Of a DNA stretch of 64,000 nt, positions 7,967 through 17,376 are shown piece by piece. Position 1 is the stretch's first letter. Every line of letters starts with the position of its first letter. The notes beneath the pieces are model-generated. The model searched no databases and was not told the DNA's origin. It worked only from the letters and a program-made list of their open reading frames with translations. The stretch covers positions 1,747,501 to 1,811,500 of the forward strand of contig NZ_LR134388.1 of assembly GCF_900637685.1 (NCBI RefSeq), in the 5' to 3' direction. Made by a program: the position numbers and the translations under genes. Source of the stretch: Legionella sainthelensi (lineage in GTDB: Bacteria > Pseudomonadota > Gammaproteobacteria > Legionellales > Legionellaceae).

Positions 7967-8228
7967 TCTATTCTAGCAAGTCAACTTAAAAGCCATCTTG
8001 ATGTAGGTGCTACCTCTGATCTTATTAAGCGCACTTGGGAACACAAAATAAATTTATTCTTCACTTGACAGCCAAATATAACATCCACATGCTGCTCTAT
8101 TATGAATCACATGTATTGTTTATTGACGCAGCTCGTCGCGAAAAATATTTTAAAAATTGGCCAAGACAATGGAAATCAAATGTGATTGAAGAATTTAATC
8201 AGAATGGCATGAGCTAATTTACCAATAA
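7967..8228 (+). pseudogene. Frameshifted GIY-YIG endonuclease-like gene
   Basis: The frame reading ILASQLKSHLDVGATSDLIKRTWEHK (in two parts of the family pattern) ends early. The next frame continues KFILHLTAKYNIHMLLYYES...REKYFKNWPRQWKSNVIEEFN, and a third gives EWHELIYQ-stop at 8228. Joined, they match single-domain GIY-YIG proteins (about 90 residues). Two one-base deletions explain the breaks: AAAA at 8045-8048 where five A are expected, and a single C at 8200 where CC is expected. The second catalytic motif, normally with Tyr before VG, reads DVG, and no start codon is clear. The gene is probably truly dead. Confidence 0.7.
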
Positions 8229-8243
8229 TTGAGTGCTGCTGGA

Positions 8244-8264
8244 TGCCACGGACAAGCCGCGGCA
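8244..8264. repeat. GC-rich REP-like hairpin
   Basis: TGCCACGG-acaag-CCGCGGCA forms a stem with one mismatch, flanked by GCTGGA and CGTAGG, in otherwise AT-rich DNA. The composition contrast suggests a dispersed palindromic element rather than local sequence. It lies between the nuclease remnant and the stop of the 523-residue protein and could also act as a terminator. No second copy is seen in this window. Confidence 0.5.
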
Positions 8265-8313
8265 CGTAGGAGGTAGGTTAAATTTTAGTTGATTCTTTTG
8301 TTCTTTTTAAGCA

Positions 8314-9885
8314 TTAATTGTTTTTCTTATACGGTGTAGACACTATATCAACGTTTTCAGTTTTCGACGAAGCGGTTAAACGGTCCTTCATCTCGAAAAA
8401 TTTACTTCTTAATTGAGGGGTGCTCTCTTTAGTCAAACATATATTTCCTATATTTTTTGGCACTGTTTTATATTCATCTTCATTTTTAAGTTTTTGATAA
8501 GGGTTTATTTGTGTTTTACCTCGAGCAATCCCCCATCGAAACTCAGGCACCTCATAACCTTTGGAGCTTGCAATTTCCTGAGCTTTATACAATGAAGTTA
8601 ATAGTAGTTTTTTTGCTTCATCTAATCTCTCAATAGGAAAATTTAATTCTTCATCAGGTACTGAGTTTTTAGGGAAAAAAAAGTAAATTTCATTTAACTT
8701 TTGTTTTAAAAATTCAACTAACTGCTCACCATAAAAGGGATTGGGTTCTTCTAAAGCGCGTATCATTGAGTTGTAATCATAGGCATAGCCTTCTTCATGA
8801 TAAATTTCAAAAAGAATGGCTTTTATCGCATGTCTTAAGTCCCGTGTTTGTTTTTCGTTAAGTTGAATATTGTTTAATTCTTCTTGAATACAATCATCTA
8901 AAGTTTTTTTTGTTTGAATAAAATGTCGTTTTGCTTCTGTAAAACTAAAGTCATGCTCCAGGTAAACTGTCCAATTTCTCGAAACCATATCAAGTGAATG
9001 TTTTACATCATGGTAGAAAAAATCACTAGCAGTTAGATGAAATTCATCAGCAAAAATTTTATCAGGAACAATTCCTAATGGATAAAAATTATAAGGGCGA
9101 AATTCAGAAAAGTTCTCGATACTCAATGGTTTCATAGTAGGAAATAAAATAATGTCTAAAGGAAGGAGATCTTCTTCAAGGTGATGTTTGTATCGAACGG
9201 ATTGAAACAAAAATGGAAGTGACATTTCTTTATAAATTTCTTTTATTAAAGGAGTTCTTTCTTGGAAGCTATAATTATTTGCTTTAGCTTCAATGAGTAA
9301 TTCTTTATCTTTGTCAGTCGCCTTAGCCAGGACTTCATGAAATGCGGTAATATAATCCTGTTGTTCCAAAACTTTAAGATACTCCTTTTCATTGAGGGGT
9401 TGAGTATTGAGAGATGCTTCTTGGAAATAAAGCGAAGAAGGGCCAAATTTATTGAAACGTTCATTGGATCTGTAGTAATAATCACATAGTTCGCTATACT
9501 CAGCACAAAGTCTTATGCATGCTCCATAAGGAAATTTTATTGTCACTCTTTGGACGGGGGAATCTACTTCTGATTGCTTGTTAACCTCTACTCCTTGTGC
9601 TAGTTCTATCATTCTTTTTTGGATTTGAAGAAATTTATCCTGGCTGTCAGTTAATACTGATTTATAGAACATGTGATGTTTATTATCCTGGGAAAGATTT
9701 TTTAAGGTTTTTTCTATATTTTCCAATTGCTGTGAAATTGCTTCTTGCATATCTGCAAAGGTAGGAGCAATTTCTGGAAAAGGAAATTCCAGCTCGTTAT
9801 AGCCTCGAAAAATATATTTAAATTTTCGATCTAATATGTATTGTGAATCATTTTGATTATCTAGTAGTTTGTTCATTCCAGTCAT
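8314..9885 (-). CDS. Orphan ~520-residue protein with HDxxH/ExxHE motif, paralog A
   Basis: 523 residues, soluble, no signal peptide, no family recognised. It shares a core with the divergently transcribed protein at 10363-11916: PLSIENF...RPY (253-265), IFAD (277-280), DFFYHDVKHSLDM (288-300) and ILFEIYHEE (357-365). Conserved D288, H292, D293, H296, E360, H363 and E364 look like a metal or catalytic site; this is inference from conservation between the two copies. Relative to its partner it carries extra sequence at residues 145-215. The C-terminal 40 residues are polar and low-complexity, as is common in type IV-secreted Legionella effectors. The start could be M1 or M4 (9876); no strong ribosome-binding site decides. 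Confidence 0.75.
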   Translation of the reverse strand: MTGMNKLLDNQNDSQYILDRKFKYIFRGYNELEFPFPEIAPTFADMQEAISQQLENIEKTLKNLSQDNKHHMFYKSVLTDSQDKFLQIQKRMIELAQGVEVNKQSEVDSPVQRVTIKFPYGACIRLCAEYSELCDYYYRSNERFNKFGPSSLYFQEASLNTQPLNEKEYLKVLEQQDYITAFHEVLAKATDKDKELLIEAKANNYSFQERTPLIKEIYKEMSLPFLFQSVRYKHHLEEDLLPLDIILFPTMKPLSIENFSEFRPYNFYPLGIVPDKIFADEFHLTASDFFYHDVKHSLDMVSRNWTVYLEHDFSFTEAKRHFIQTKKTLDDCIQEELNNIQLNEKQTRDLRHAIKAILFEIYHEEGYAYDYNSMIRALEEPNPFYGEQLVEFLKQKLNEIYFFFPKNSVPDEELNFPIERLDEAKKLLLTSLYKAQEIASSKGYEVPEFRWGIARGKTQINPYQKLKNEDEYKTVPKNIGNICLTKESTPQLRSKFFEMKDRLTASSKTENVDIVSTPYKKNN

Positions 9886-10362
9886 TTCAACACCTATTTG
9901 TAAATTGTGTACATATTTTATTCACAAAGATCGATTTAAGTAAAATTGATAATATTTATATCTCATATCAATTTTTTTAATATGACTAGCGACCCAGAAA
10001 TTTAGATAAAAAAGCTATGTTTGGATGAATTAAAAAATTGATAACTCTAACTGAAGTTAACAAATAAATCAGAAGAACAAAGGATGGTTATGGTTTCAGG
10101 ATGTTGAATATGAGGATAATGCTCTAGGAGATAATTCAACGTTTGTTCCCAGCATACCTAAGTTAATATTTTTTATTGCTTTTCTGCCGCTTTAGAACAA
10201 TTTCGAAAAGGGTTGATGCATTATAAGTAAAATTCATATGTCATATAAATATTATTAATTGGAATTATTTTGGTCAATAAGTTTAAATTTAATAACTCGA
10301 GTAAATTATGTAAACGCTTCTCGATAACGCTCTAGAAAATTAACAAATGCGAGTATGAAAAA
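9886..10362. other. Divergent intergenic region between the two paralogs
   Basis: About 477 bp, very AT-rich, with no reading frame of note. Promoters for both HDxxH/ExxHE proteins must lie here. I see no clear shared palindrome. Confidence 0.5.
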
Positions 10363-11916
10363 ATGACAAGTAATGATCAAAATAAATATAAATTTGAAGC
10401 TGAAATATTTGCTGATCCGGCAAAGGTTTATAGACGCCTAAAAGAAAGATTGGATAAAGATGGACCATTAGCTTCTATGCCTGAATTTGAAGAAGTTGTC
10501 CAAGAATTAATACAAACTTTAAATCATCCTTTCATTCAAGATTTAATTAATCATGATATCACATCAAATTCAGCGTTAAGCGGTGCTTTAGAGAACCAGT
10601 ATTCGCAAGTATTACTTGCTTTACGCCATGTAGCACTTGAAGTCGAACTTGATGAGAAAGAGATTAAAGCAGGGTATCCTCATAGACCACCTACTACAGG
10701 TAGATATCCTTATCAGCCTACATTAGAAGCTATTTCCAAAGCTATGGACTTTTTTGATACTGTAGAAAGAATTGCACATAATCATAACAACCCTCTCTAT
10801 CACGCAGACAGATATACCCATTATGAATTATCAATGAAACACAAAGATGGAATAATAGTCATACCTTCATCGAGAGTTCTTAGTTTAGAAGACTTGATTA
10901 GTTTAAGGGCTTACCCTACTTTAGCATTTACAGGAATGAGTACAAAAACTATATTTGCTGATGGTTATTATAATACTCCAAAAGATTTTTGGGTTCATGA
11001 TGTTAATCATAATAGAAGAATGATTTCTTTTGACGACAGATATTGTGAATTGCATAACTGTAGCAGAGAAGAAGCATATCAACGATTTGCAACAACAATT
11101 AAGGAAATTATTCTTCCCTCAATAAAAATCGATGACAATATGTCAAAACAAGAAATAAATAAAAGAAGTATTATGAAAGCGCTTTATTTCGAGTTTTTGC
11201 ATGAATCTGCATTGTCTCCTGATAAAGATACTTTAAAAAAGGCTTTTTCTTTTAAAGCCGGTGATCCTTCTCCTTTTGAAATTATGATTAAAAACAAACC
11301 TCAAAATATAGAAACTTTGCGTATGAAAAATAATAACTTACGCAGCGGAATTTTTGGATCCGGACAAAACATTGACTCAAGAAATACTCGAGTAAAATAT
11401 TTTTACGACAATGTGACGCCAAATTTTATTGCAAGTCTATATAATAAATTAACTACCTCCTTTTATGATAATAAATACTATTGGGCAACTGATTTGCCTC
11501 CTCTTGAAGAGCGCACACCGGAGTTAATCGCTGATGCTGCTTTAACAGTGATGGAGTTATTTGGAATTGATCCAAAGGAATTAAACCTCGACAGAGAAAA
11601 ACTGATGCATATTGCTCGTAACCGAGATGAAAATGGGAAAACAATTGGTAGAATTGAAAGTTATCCGCATCTAGAGTTAAAAAGACCTGCTTTGAAAAGA
11701 GAAATAGTTGAAGATGTGATTCTTTCTGAACGAAAAAAGCAATTAAGTGCTTTAAAGAGTAAAGATACCTTTTTTAAAGATGATACAGTGGTAGGTAAAT
11801 TAGACGAAAATGCAAAAAATTGGAGAGAAACACTTAAAAAGTTAACCTCCCCCGATGATAGTGACATTGCCGATGAAATTACTTTGTCTTCTGACTCTAA
11901 TAAAAAACCTTATTAA
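10363..11916 (+). CDS. Orphan ~520-residue protein with HDxxH/ExxHE motif, paralog B
   Basis: 517 residues, soluble, no signal peptide. It is homologous by eye to the divergent neighbour: VLSLEDL...RAYP (172-185), IFADGYYNTPKDF (197-209), HDVNHNRRM (212-220) and ALYFEFLHES (273-282). The candidate site D208, H212, D213, H216, E277, H280, E281 keeps the spacing of paralog A (68 versus 71 residues between HD and HE). The tail TSPDDSDIADEITLSSDSN is acidic and Ser-rich, compatible with a Dot/Icm C-terminal signal, which is only suggestive. A clear terminator follows. Function unknown. Confidence 0.8.
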   Translation: MTSNDQNKYKFEAEIFADPAKVYRRLKERLDKDGPLASMPEFEEVVQELIQTLNHPFIQDLINHDITSNSALSGALENQYSQVLLALRHVALEVELDEKEIKAGYPHRPPTTGRYPYQPTLEAISKAMDFFDTVERIAHNHNNPLYHADRYTHYELSMKHKDGIIVIPSSRVLSLEDLISLRAYPTLAFTGMSTKTIFADGYYNTPKDFWVHDVNHNRRMISFDDRYCELHNCSREEAYQRFATTIKEIILPSIKIDDNMSKQEINKRSIMKALYFEFLHESALSPDKDTLKKAFSFKAGDPSPFEIMIKNKPQNIETLRMKNNNLRSGIFGSGQNIDSRNTRVKYFYDNVTPNFIASLYNKLTTSFYDNKYYWATDLPPLEERTPELIADAALTVMELFGIDPKELNLDREKLMHIARNRDENGKTIGRIESYPHLELKRPALKREIVEDVILSERKKQLSALKSKDTFFKDDTVVGKLDENAKNWRETLKKLTSPDDSDIADEITLSSDSNKKPY

Positions 11917-11931
11917 AGGAAATCTTGGGGC

Positions 11932-11954
11932 AGTTGGGGATCGTTTCCCCAACT
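11932..11954 (+). terminator. Stem-loop terminator
   Basis: AGTTGGGGA-tcgtt-TCCCCAACT is a perfect 9-bp GC-rich stem with a 5-base loop, 15 bp after the stop of paralog B, followed by the pyrimidine-rich TTCCTATTCT. The short T-run makes it somewhat atypical. Confidence 0.75.
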
Positions 11955-12069
11955 TTCCTATTCTATAAGTCCAGGGAATGTAAGTGGATCTTGTTTTGTC
12001 AATTTCATCAACACGAAGAACATTGCATATTATAGCTACACTAAGCCCTGAATAGTCGTCACCAGAAAG

Positions 12070-12226
12070 TTAACCGTGATAGTCATGGAGTTTATCTGGT
12101 GTCCCATGTGCCGATACAAGTTTCTGTTTCAAAATTAACCTCTAATCCATTTAAAGTTTTTGCGCTCTCACAAAGTATTGGCCAATCACTTTGATAGCCC
12201 ATAACGATGCCAACTAGGGATTTTGT
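12070..12226 (-). pseudogene. purE: purE fragment (5-(carboxyamino)imidazole ribonucleotide mutase)
   Basis: Read on the minus strand, the sequence gives SLVGIVMGYQSDWPILCESA then, in another frame, LVSAHGTPDKLHDY. These are the N-terminal PurE signatures (GIVMGSxSDWP and SAHRTPDKL). The frame is shifted between them, a stop follows HDYHG, there is no start codon, and the glycine-rich GAGGAAHLPGM region is absent. It is therefore a dead fragment, directly downstream of the DUF6671 gene. A functional purE would have to lie elsewhere. Confidence 0.75.
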
Positions 12227-12234
12227 ATCTCAAT

Positions 12235-13068
12235 TTAAGGATTACAATAATCACAATATTGAGGCTCAGCTGCTTCTAAACCATCTTTTCTGGGGTGTTT
12301 CTCCTGATAATCACATTGGATGCAGCCCCAAACTTCTTGTTGGTATAAGGAAGTCGGGGATGAGCAGTCATTGCAAGGAAGACTGCCTGAGGTTTTTTTA
12401 AACCCAAAGCCAGGAGTGAAGCAGTTGGGGCAACAACATTGAATTCGATTGACTAATTTTTCAGCGAGTATAGAAATCGCCTCCATCCTCAAAGGATTCA
12501 TCATGGCTCTCATATCCGTGGCGAGAAAAAGCTCTTTTTCCTGTTGAAAACCAAGGGACAGGGCGGTCTCGAGCGATTGGACGTCTCTAATCCCCTTTGC
12601 AATCACCTTTTTATCACTATTGGTTTGCAGGGTGAGTGCGTGCTCGGGAAAGCCTGCTTTTTCTAAAAAATTATCAAGCTCTGTTTTTGGGGTTATGGTG
12701 ATCATGCGATAATTTGTTTTGGGTGTAGTATATTGCTCTGCAATCACCCACTTGTTTTTGCGATCTAAAAATACCATGATTTCATGGTCACTGGGAATAA
12801 AGGGAAATGCGGGATGCGGACCAAAACTTCCCTCACTGGCAACCGCTAAATCATAACCATAGTGCTCTGCAGCACTCCTTGCTTTTAAAATACAGGTGCC
12901 ATAGGGACTTAATGTTCTTGCAATTTCACCAGTAAAGGTCCCAAATTGGTCGGTATCAAAATCGTGCACATCCAGTGTGCACGAGAGTTTATTAAAAAAT
13001 ACTTCAGCAATTGCTTTTTCTTTCTCATGTTTTGAGGCAAGCAAAACCGACTGATTGCGATAGTCCAT
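12235..13068 (-). CDS. DUF6671 family protein, last gene of the DAB operon
   Basis: 277 residues matching the DUF6671-type proteins often found beside DabA genes. The N-terminal two thirds is an alpha/beta region with SYGTCILKARSAAEH-like and SEGSFGPHPAFPFIPSDHE segments (residues about 55-95). The C-terminal part has two Cys clusters (CCCPNC, CNDC, CIQC, CDYC) that could bind zinc in rubredoxin-like knuckles. Its start is 2 bp after the stop of the PII-like gene, so translation is probably coupled. Role in carbon uptake unproven. Confidence 0.75.
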   Translation of the reverse strand: MDYRNQSVLLASKHEKEKAIAEVFFNKLSCTLDVHDFDTDQFGTFTGEIARTLSPYGTCILKARSAAEHYGYDLAVASEGSFGPHPAFPFIPSDHEIMVFLDRKNKWVIAEQYTTPKTNYRMITITPKTELDNFLEKAGFPEHALTLQTNSDKKVIAKGIRDVQSLETALSLGFQQEKELFLATDMRAMMNPLRMEAISILAEKLVNRIQCCCPNCFTPGFGFKKTSGSLPCNDCSSPTSLYQQEVWGCIQCDYQEKHPRKDGLEAAEPQYCDYCNP

Positions 13069-13070
13069 GA

Positions 13071-13439
13071 TTAAGCTCCAGTGACTGAGTGGAAATAATC
13101 CATTCGGGCTACATCAACATCAGAAACAAACATGACACCAGAGTTCTGTTGAAATAAAGTTTTCATGCCTAAGGCTAGAGTTGCTATAGCTTCCTCCGGA
13201 GCTACGGCAAGAAACATAATCAGTGAGGCCCTGTCGTTGAATAATATTTTTCCTTCATGAAATCCATTATGGCCTTTACCTGAGATGTTTCTGAATAAGG
13301 TAAATCCGGTAACTTTTGCCTCTTCCATCATGGAGCTGATGAGCTGTTCATGCTCGCCAGAAACGATGATTTCTATTTTTTTCATAGGATGGAGGTTAAT
13401 ACCAATATCCTTTCGTTCTTGAACTTTAATAACTTTCAT
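13071..13439 (-). CDS. PII-like regulatory protein of the DAB operon
   Basis: 122 residues with a PII-type ferredoxin-like fold: MKKIEIIVSGEHEQLISSMMEEAKVTGFTLF at residues 19-49 and a GKGHNGFHEG loop segment at about 54-63. Canonical GlnB uridylylation and ATP-loop motifs are not obvious, so it fits the PII-like group found with Ci transporters. GAGGAG seven bases before the ATG supports the upstream start over M19. It lies 15 bp after dabA and 2 bp before the DUF6671 gene. Likely role: sensing nucleotide or bicarbonate status to control DabAB (inference). Confidence 0.75.
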   Translation of the reverse strand: MKVIKVQERKDIGINLHPMKKIEIIVSGEHEQLISSMMEEAKVTGFTLFRNISGKGHNGFHEGKILFNDRASLIMFLAVAPEEAIATLALGMKTLFQQNSGVMFVSDVDVARMDYFHSVTGA

Positions 13440-13454
13440 TTTTTCTCCTCGTTT

Positions 13455-15740
13455 TTAGTGTGCTAAAATCCAATTGCCATTTTGATTCAATTTGTAAGCT
13501 CGACCATCACTGGGGTCAATGACAATGAGATGAACCCATTCATTGAAGAACAAGGTCTTTAAAATAGCTTGTCGCTCGATAATCTTTGATACCAGTTCCT
13601 GTGGTGCATAAACTACGGTCAGCAAACGTTGCGGCTGATGGTAGGTGCTCTCATCACTACTCATTACCGATTGCAAAGGAAGTCCATGCATTAAATCACT
13701 GCCATTTCCTTGCATGATGCCCATTTTACCGGTGACATTGTGGGTGATTTTGCTGCCACTTCCGTAGGCCACATTATCCAGGGTTGAGAACAAATATTGG
13801 GTATTAATCCATTGGGCAACCACCATGGGTGCAGTGAGAATTGTTTCTAGGAAACTACCCTCTGGGTCTTTTGACCAATCATAAGAATGTAAAAAGCATC
13901 GGCCATCAAGATTGATGTTTTTTGTTAAGGAGCGTGGCGCCACAATAAAAGCAGCATTGCGTGCTAGCCCCCATTCAGGACGTGTCTCCGACCAATCCTG
14001 GCTTCTTCGCTGAATGTCTTGTTCTGGATGAGCTGAATTTAATTTTCGACCTCGCTCTAAATTATTGCTCGATTTTGCCTCCTCCAAATCAACACGTAAC
14101 TGATTGACTAGATTTGGATAAAGAACTTTGACTGTGTTCAAGTTATAAAGTTCAATAGAATCGGTGGTGGTATTGTGAAGTGCAGCATAAAAAAGCGTGT
14201 CCATTGGAATATGAATTCCTTTCTCTTCTAATGCTCTTCGAACGTCTATTTTATTGAGGATTCTGGCTAAAAGCTTGGCATTGGTTCCGCCATGATTTCC
14301 ACCACAAGCACCACAATCGAGAGCAGATGCGTAGGGATTGTTTTCGGTGGTACTCCCATGACCGCAAAGAATAATGAGTTTTGCAAAACCTGAGGTGAGC
14401 CCCATAAGTCGTAAAACGGTCTCGGCATAATCAATCTGCTCACTTAGGGCGATACCATGCGCCAAATTATCCTCATTTAATTCTAACGATGGTTCTGTTT
14501 GAAGTGGAGGTGCAATCAAATGGTTTAATGTTTGACTTGTTTTTTTTGTATAACCCAGAGCAACCGATTGCAAAAGCATCTTCAGGCCACACCAGGCACC
14601 AAGGGTTTCAACCAAAGCAAAAGGTGTTGCAAAATTATATTTTAATTCCTGATAGATTTTGCCAAGGGTCGTCTTAATCGTCTTGCCCTGAAGGTGTTGT
14701 TCCATTAAAAAGCTATTTGTTGCACTTGGTTTTTCATCAACACGATAACGAGGTTTTAATAATACAGGACAGCAGTCTCTTGTTTTACCACTTTCAAATT
14801 CCTGTACGCGAATGGGGATGCCAAAAAAGCCAGCAAATCCCAGCGTTTCATAATTTCCCTGCTTTTCGATAGCGCGTCGTATGGGTTCTGAGCGGACATC
14901 AATACAAAACACCAGTTGCGCATCGGCTCTTTGGGTCTTGGTGGACACTTGCTTGACTTCAGGCAACAGTGTTTTTACCAATGCTTGCTCGTAGTGTTTT
15001 TCATTGCTTTTTATTTCTTTAAGAACGTCCTGAACCAAAGAACCCTCTTCTTCGCTTCTTTTCTCCTGGCCTGCTTCAGGCCAGAGCAAGCAGGTAATGA
15101 TAAGACGAACCGCAAGAAAGTCAGTGAGTGTTACCGGTTGTTGGTCTGCTGTTGTGGGATTGTGCCAATGAGTTTTCCATTTCACAAAACCCGCCCATCC
15201 CGGTAAATAAAGAAAGGTTTCGGAGATGAATTTTTCGGCTTTTTCTTTGGGTACCTTCAGTTTTTTCAGGCAAAAAATAATTGCTTCTTCTGCAGACCCA
15301 GGCAAAGTCATTATCCATTTTTTTGCTTCTTTTTTATTTTTATGAAGCTTTTTGTCAAAGCGCGCTAATTTTAAAAATCCAAAATAGAATCCTTTGTCTC
15401 GATGCGGCATTTCGATAGCACCTTGCCCGGCATCGTAAAAGGCGCTGCACCATTTAATCATCTGCAGGTTCACGTCTTCTAAAGCACGATTACGTGGAAC
15501 TTCCTTTCTTTGAAAATCACCTTGCGCTATGGCCACTTCAAATCTTTGTGCTTCAAGCCCTTGTAAGGGATTGCAGGCTATAAATGTTTCTAAAGGCCAA
15601 ACCGGTGCAATCCGTTGGGCTGCATTTTCCACTAAAACGCGTATTTCGACTCTCTTGTTTTGGGTTTTGATTGAAGTATTCTTTTTCATGGAGAGCTCAT
15701 TTGTTTTTTCTTTATTCGCCATTACTTTTGCTGTACTCAT
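13455..15740 (-). CDS. dabA: DabA, inorganic-carbon uptake protein (DUF2309/UPF0753)
   Basis: 761 residues, the peripheral zinc protein of the DAB (DABs accumulate bicarbonate) system, with a beta-carbonic-anhydrase-like active site. C279 and D281 ([10 protein letters not shown]) and H461 and C476 ([23 protein letters not shown]) match the C-x-D pair and the H-x14-C spacing of the zinc ligands known for Halothiobacillus DabA. The protein binds DabB at the inner membrane and is thought to hydrate CO2 to bicarbonate, driven by a cation gradient. AAGGAG precedes the ATG. It lies 18 bp after dabB. All key residues are intact. Confidence 0.93.
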   Translation of the reverse strand: MSTAKVMANKEKTNELSMKKNTSIKTQNKRVEIRVLVENAAQRIAPVWPLETFIACNPLQGLEAQRFEVAIAQGDFQRKEVPRNRALEDVNLQMIKWCSAFYDAGQGAIEMPHRDKGFYFGFLKLARFDKKLHKNKKEAKKWIMTLPGSAEEAIIFCLKKLKVPKEKAEKFISETFLYLPGWAGFVKWKTHWHNPTTADQQPVTLTDFLAVRLIITCLLWPEAGQEKRSEEEGSLVQDVLKEIKSNEKHYEQALVKTLLPEVKQVSTKTQRADAQLVFCIDVRSEPIRRAIEKQGNYETLGFAGFFGIPIRVQEFESGKTRDCCPVLLKPRYRVDEKPSATNSFLMEQHLQGKTIKTTLGKIYQELKYNFATPFALVETLGAWCGLKMLLQSVALGYTKKTSQTLNHLIAPPLQTEPSLELNEDNLAHGIALSEQIDYAETVLRLMGLTSGFAKLIILCGHGSTTENNPYASALDCGACGGNHGGTNAKLLARILNKIDVRRALEEKGIHIPMDTLFYAALHNTTTDSIELYNLNTVKVLYPNLVNQLRVDLEEAKSSNNLERGRKLNSAHPEQDIQRRSQDWSETRPEWGLARNAAFIVAPRSLTKNINLDGRCFLHSYDWSKDPEGSFLETILTAPMVVAQWINTQYLFSTLDNVAYGSGSKITHNVTGKMGIMQGNGSDLMHGLPLQSVMSSDESTYHQPQRLLTVVYAPQELVSKIIERQAILKTLFFNEWVHLIVIDPSDGRAYKLNQNGNWILAH

Positions 15741-15758
15741 GGTTACTCCTTAGAATAA

Positions 15759-17288
15759 TTAGTATTTATAATCAGACCGTAGTGTGGTTACTGTTTTGGG
15801 AGAGGGCTGGCTTTGGTTAAATAAATTCATGTAGACCCAACACGAGAAATTCGATTCTTTAATTTTTTTCATCAATCCAAGGTTAAACAGTAACCAAGGC
15901 GCTACAAGCAGAGCCAAGGTAATCAGATGCAGTATGGATAGCTTAGGTAAGTAAAACATAGTTAAGTTTGGAAGCAGTAATTCAATCAGATGAATGCTTG
16001 CGCCATAAACCAAGCCCGCTAAGGAAGACATCAAGAGCCCAATGGCCATGTTGATGAGGGACAAGCGATTGTTCATTACTGTGAGCATCATTTGCGTTCC
16101 TGCAATGAATGCAAATACGAGTAAGAATGAGGTTGCTTGCAGAGACAGGATTGGCTTATTCGTCATAAATGCAAAACCAAGCATGCCTAAGATGCCGCCA
16201 CTACTAGCAATTAAAACGACAATTGGTTTGTATGTCTTAATTTTAGGCTCATTACTTCTTTGGGCAACGACCGAGCCTGAGCTTAAGAATAAATAGGCTT
16301 TGAATAAACCATGCCAACACAAGTGAGCTACAGCCGCGGCAAATAGCCCTAGACCGCATTGCATCATCATAAATCCCATTTGCGCTAAAGTAGAGCAAGC
16401 CAGCATTTTTTTAATATCATATTGCATGAGCTTCCAAAAAGTTCCTAAGAAAGCTGAGATGGCTCCCAGAACGAATACAGTCATCAGTAAGTAACTCGAT
16501 GCTGCAAAAAGTGGGGCAAACTTTACAATGAGGATGCCACCGCCATTGACAAGGCCTGCATGCATCAGAGCAGAAACAGGAGTTGGCGAATTTAAAGAGC
16601 TAATCAACCAGCGATGAAAGGGCCAAATAGCGGATTGAGTTAATGCGGTGAGCATAATCAGAGTCATAGCAGGCACAAAAACAGAGGATCCTGCTAGTTC
16701 CTTCTCATTTAAAGCGTTAATGGAAGCGGTGTCATTGCTTAAGGTGATTAAAGTAAAAGCGGCTAATAAACTGATGCTACCTATCAATAGGGTATTTAGG
16801 GTGAGCCGCCCCGAGTTTCTTGCCGCAGTCCATTCGCTTTTATGAACCATTAACACGATTAATAGCAGGTTGCTGAGTGACCAAGAAAACCAAAAGAGAA
16901 AGAGGTTATCTGCAAGAACCATGACTACAGCGCTAAGGGTAATCGCTGCCAGGGTAAAAAAATAACGTGAATAGATTCGGTCGCCGTCCATGTACCTTAA
17001 AGAAAATCGATGAACGATAAAACTTACCAGTAAAATTAAATTACATAATAATAAACTTAAGGTATTACAGATGATGAGCAGATAGGTCACCGGCATTTCT
17101 GAGAAGCTCAAGCGGCTTAATAAAATGAGACCGATTATAAATCCAAAACCAATAGAAAAACTTCCCCATGCAGCTGCAGAGACAGCTCTTTTTTTGCCAC
17201 TAAAACAGTTAATGATCAGAGCGAGGGCAGGGGAGGCCAGAAGAGCGACAAATAAAAAATTTGTTATCGTATTCACAGTATTCCTCAT
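15759..17288 (-). CDS. dabB: DabB, NuoL-like membrane subunit of the DAB system
   Basis: 509 residues with about 13-14 membrane segments, a proton-antiporter-like (Proton_antipo_M, NuoL/MrpA) protein. The WPFHRWLISSLNSPTPVSALMHAGLVNGGG segment (about 222-251, quoted here only as landmarks WPFHRW and SALMHAG) carries the conserved Lys/His channel region. It is shorter than NuoL and lies next to dabA rather than in a nuo operon, which identifies it as DabB. It is first in the operon dabB-dabA-PII-like-DUF6671, with a divergent LysR gene 88 bp away. Confidence 0.92.
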   Translation of the reverse strand: MRNTVNTITNFLFVALLASPALALIINCFSGKKRAVSAAAWGSFSIGFGFIIGLILLSRLSFSEMPVTYLLIICNTLSLLLCNLILLVSFIVHRFSLRYMDGDRIYSRYFFTLAAITLSAVVMVLADNLFLFWFSWSLSNLLLIVLMVHKSEWTAARNSGRLTLNTLLIGSISLLAAFTLITLSNDTASINALNEKELAGSSVFVPAMTLIMLTALTQSAIWPFHRWLISSLNSPTPVSALMHAGLVNGGGILIVKFAPLFAASSYLLMTVFVLGAISAFLGTFWKLMQYDIKKMLACSTLAQMGFMMMQCGLGLFAAAVAHLCWHGLFKAYLFLSSGSVVAQRSNEPKIKTYKPIVVLIASSGGILGMLGFAFMTNKPILSLQATSFLLVFAFIAGTQMMLTVMNNRLSLINMAIGLLMSSLAGLVYGASIHLIELLLPNLTMFYLPKLSILHLITLALLVAPWLLFNLGLMKKIKESNFSCWVYMNLFNQSQPSPKTVTTLRSDYKY

Positions 17289-17376
17289 TAGAAATTATTT
17301 TGCTACAATCGGAATATATTAGATAAACTTATATAAGTGAAATTAATAATTTTTATATATGTCATTAGGAGTTCTA

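Noticed and set aside
14489..17322. Several plus-strand frames of 60-96 codons opposite dabA and dabB
   Set aside because: Shadows of two large, motif-verified minus-strand genes; no start signals or family resemblance.
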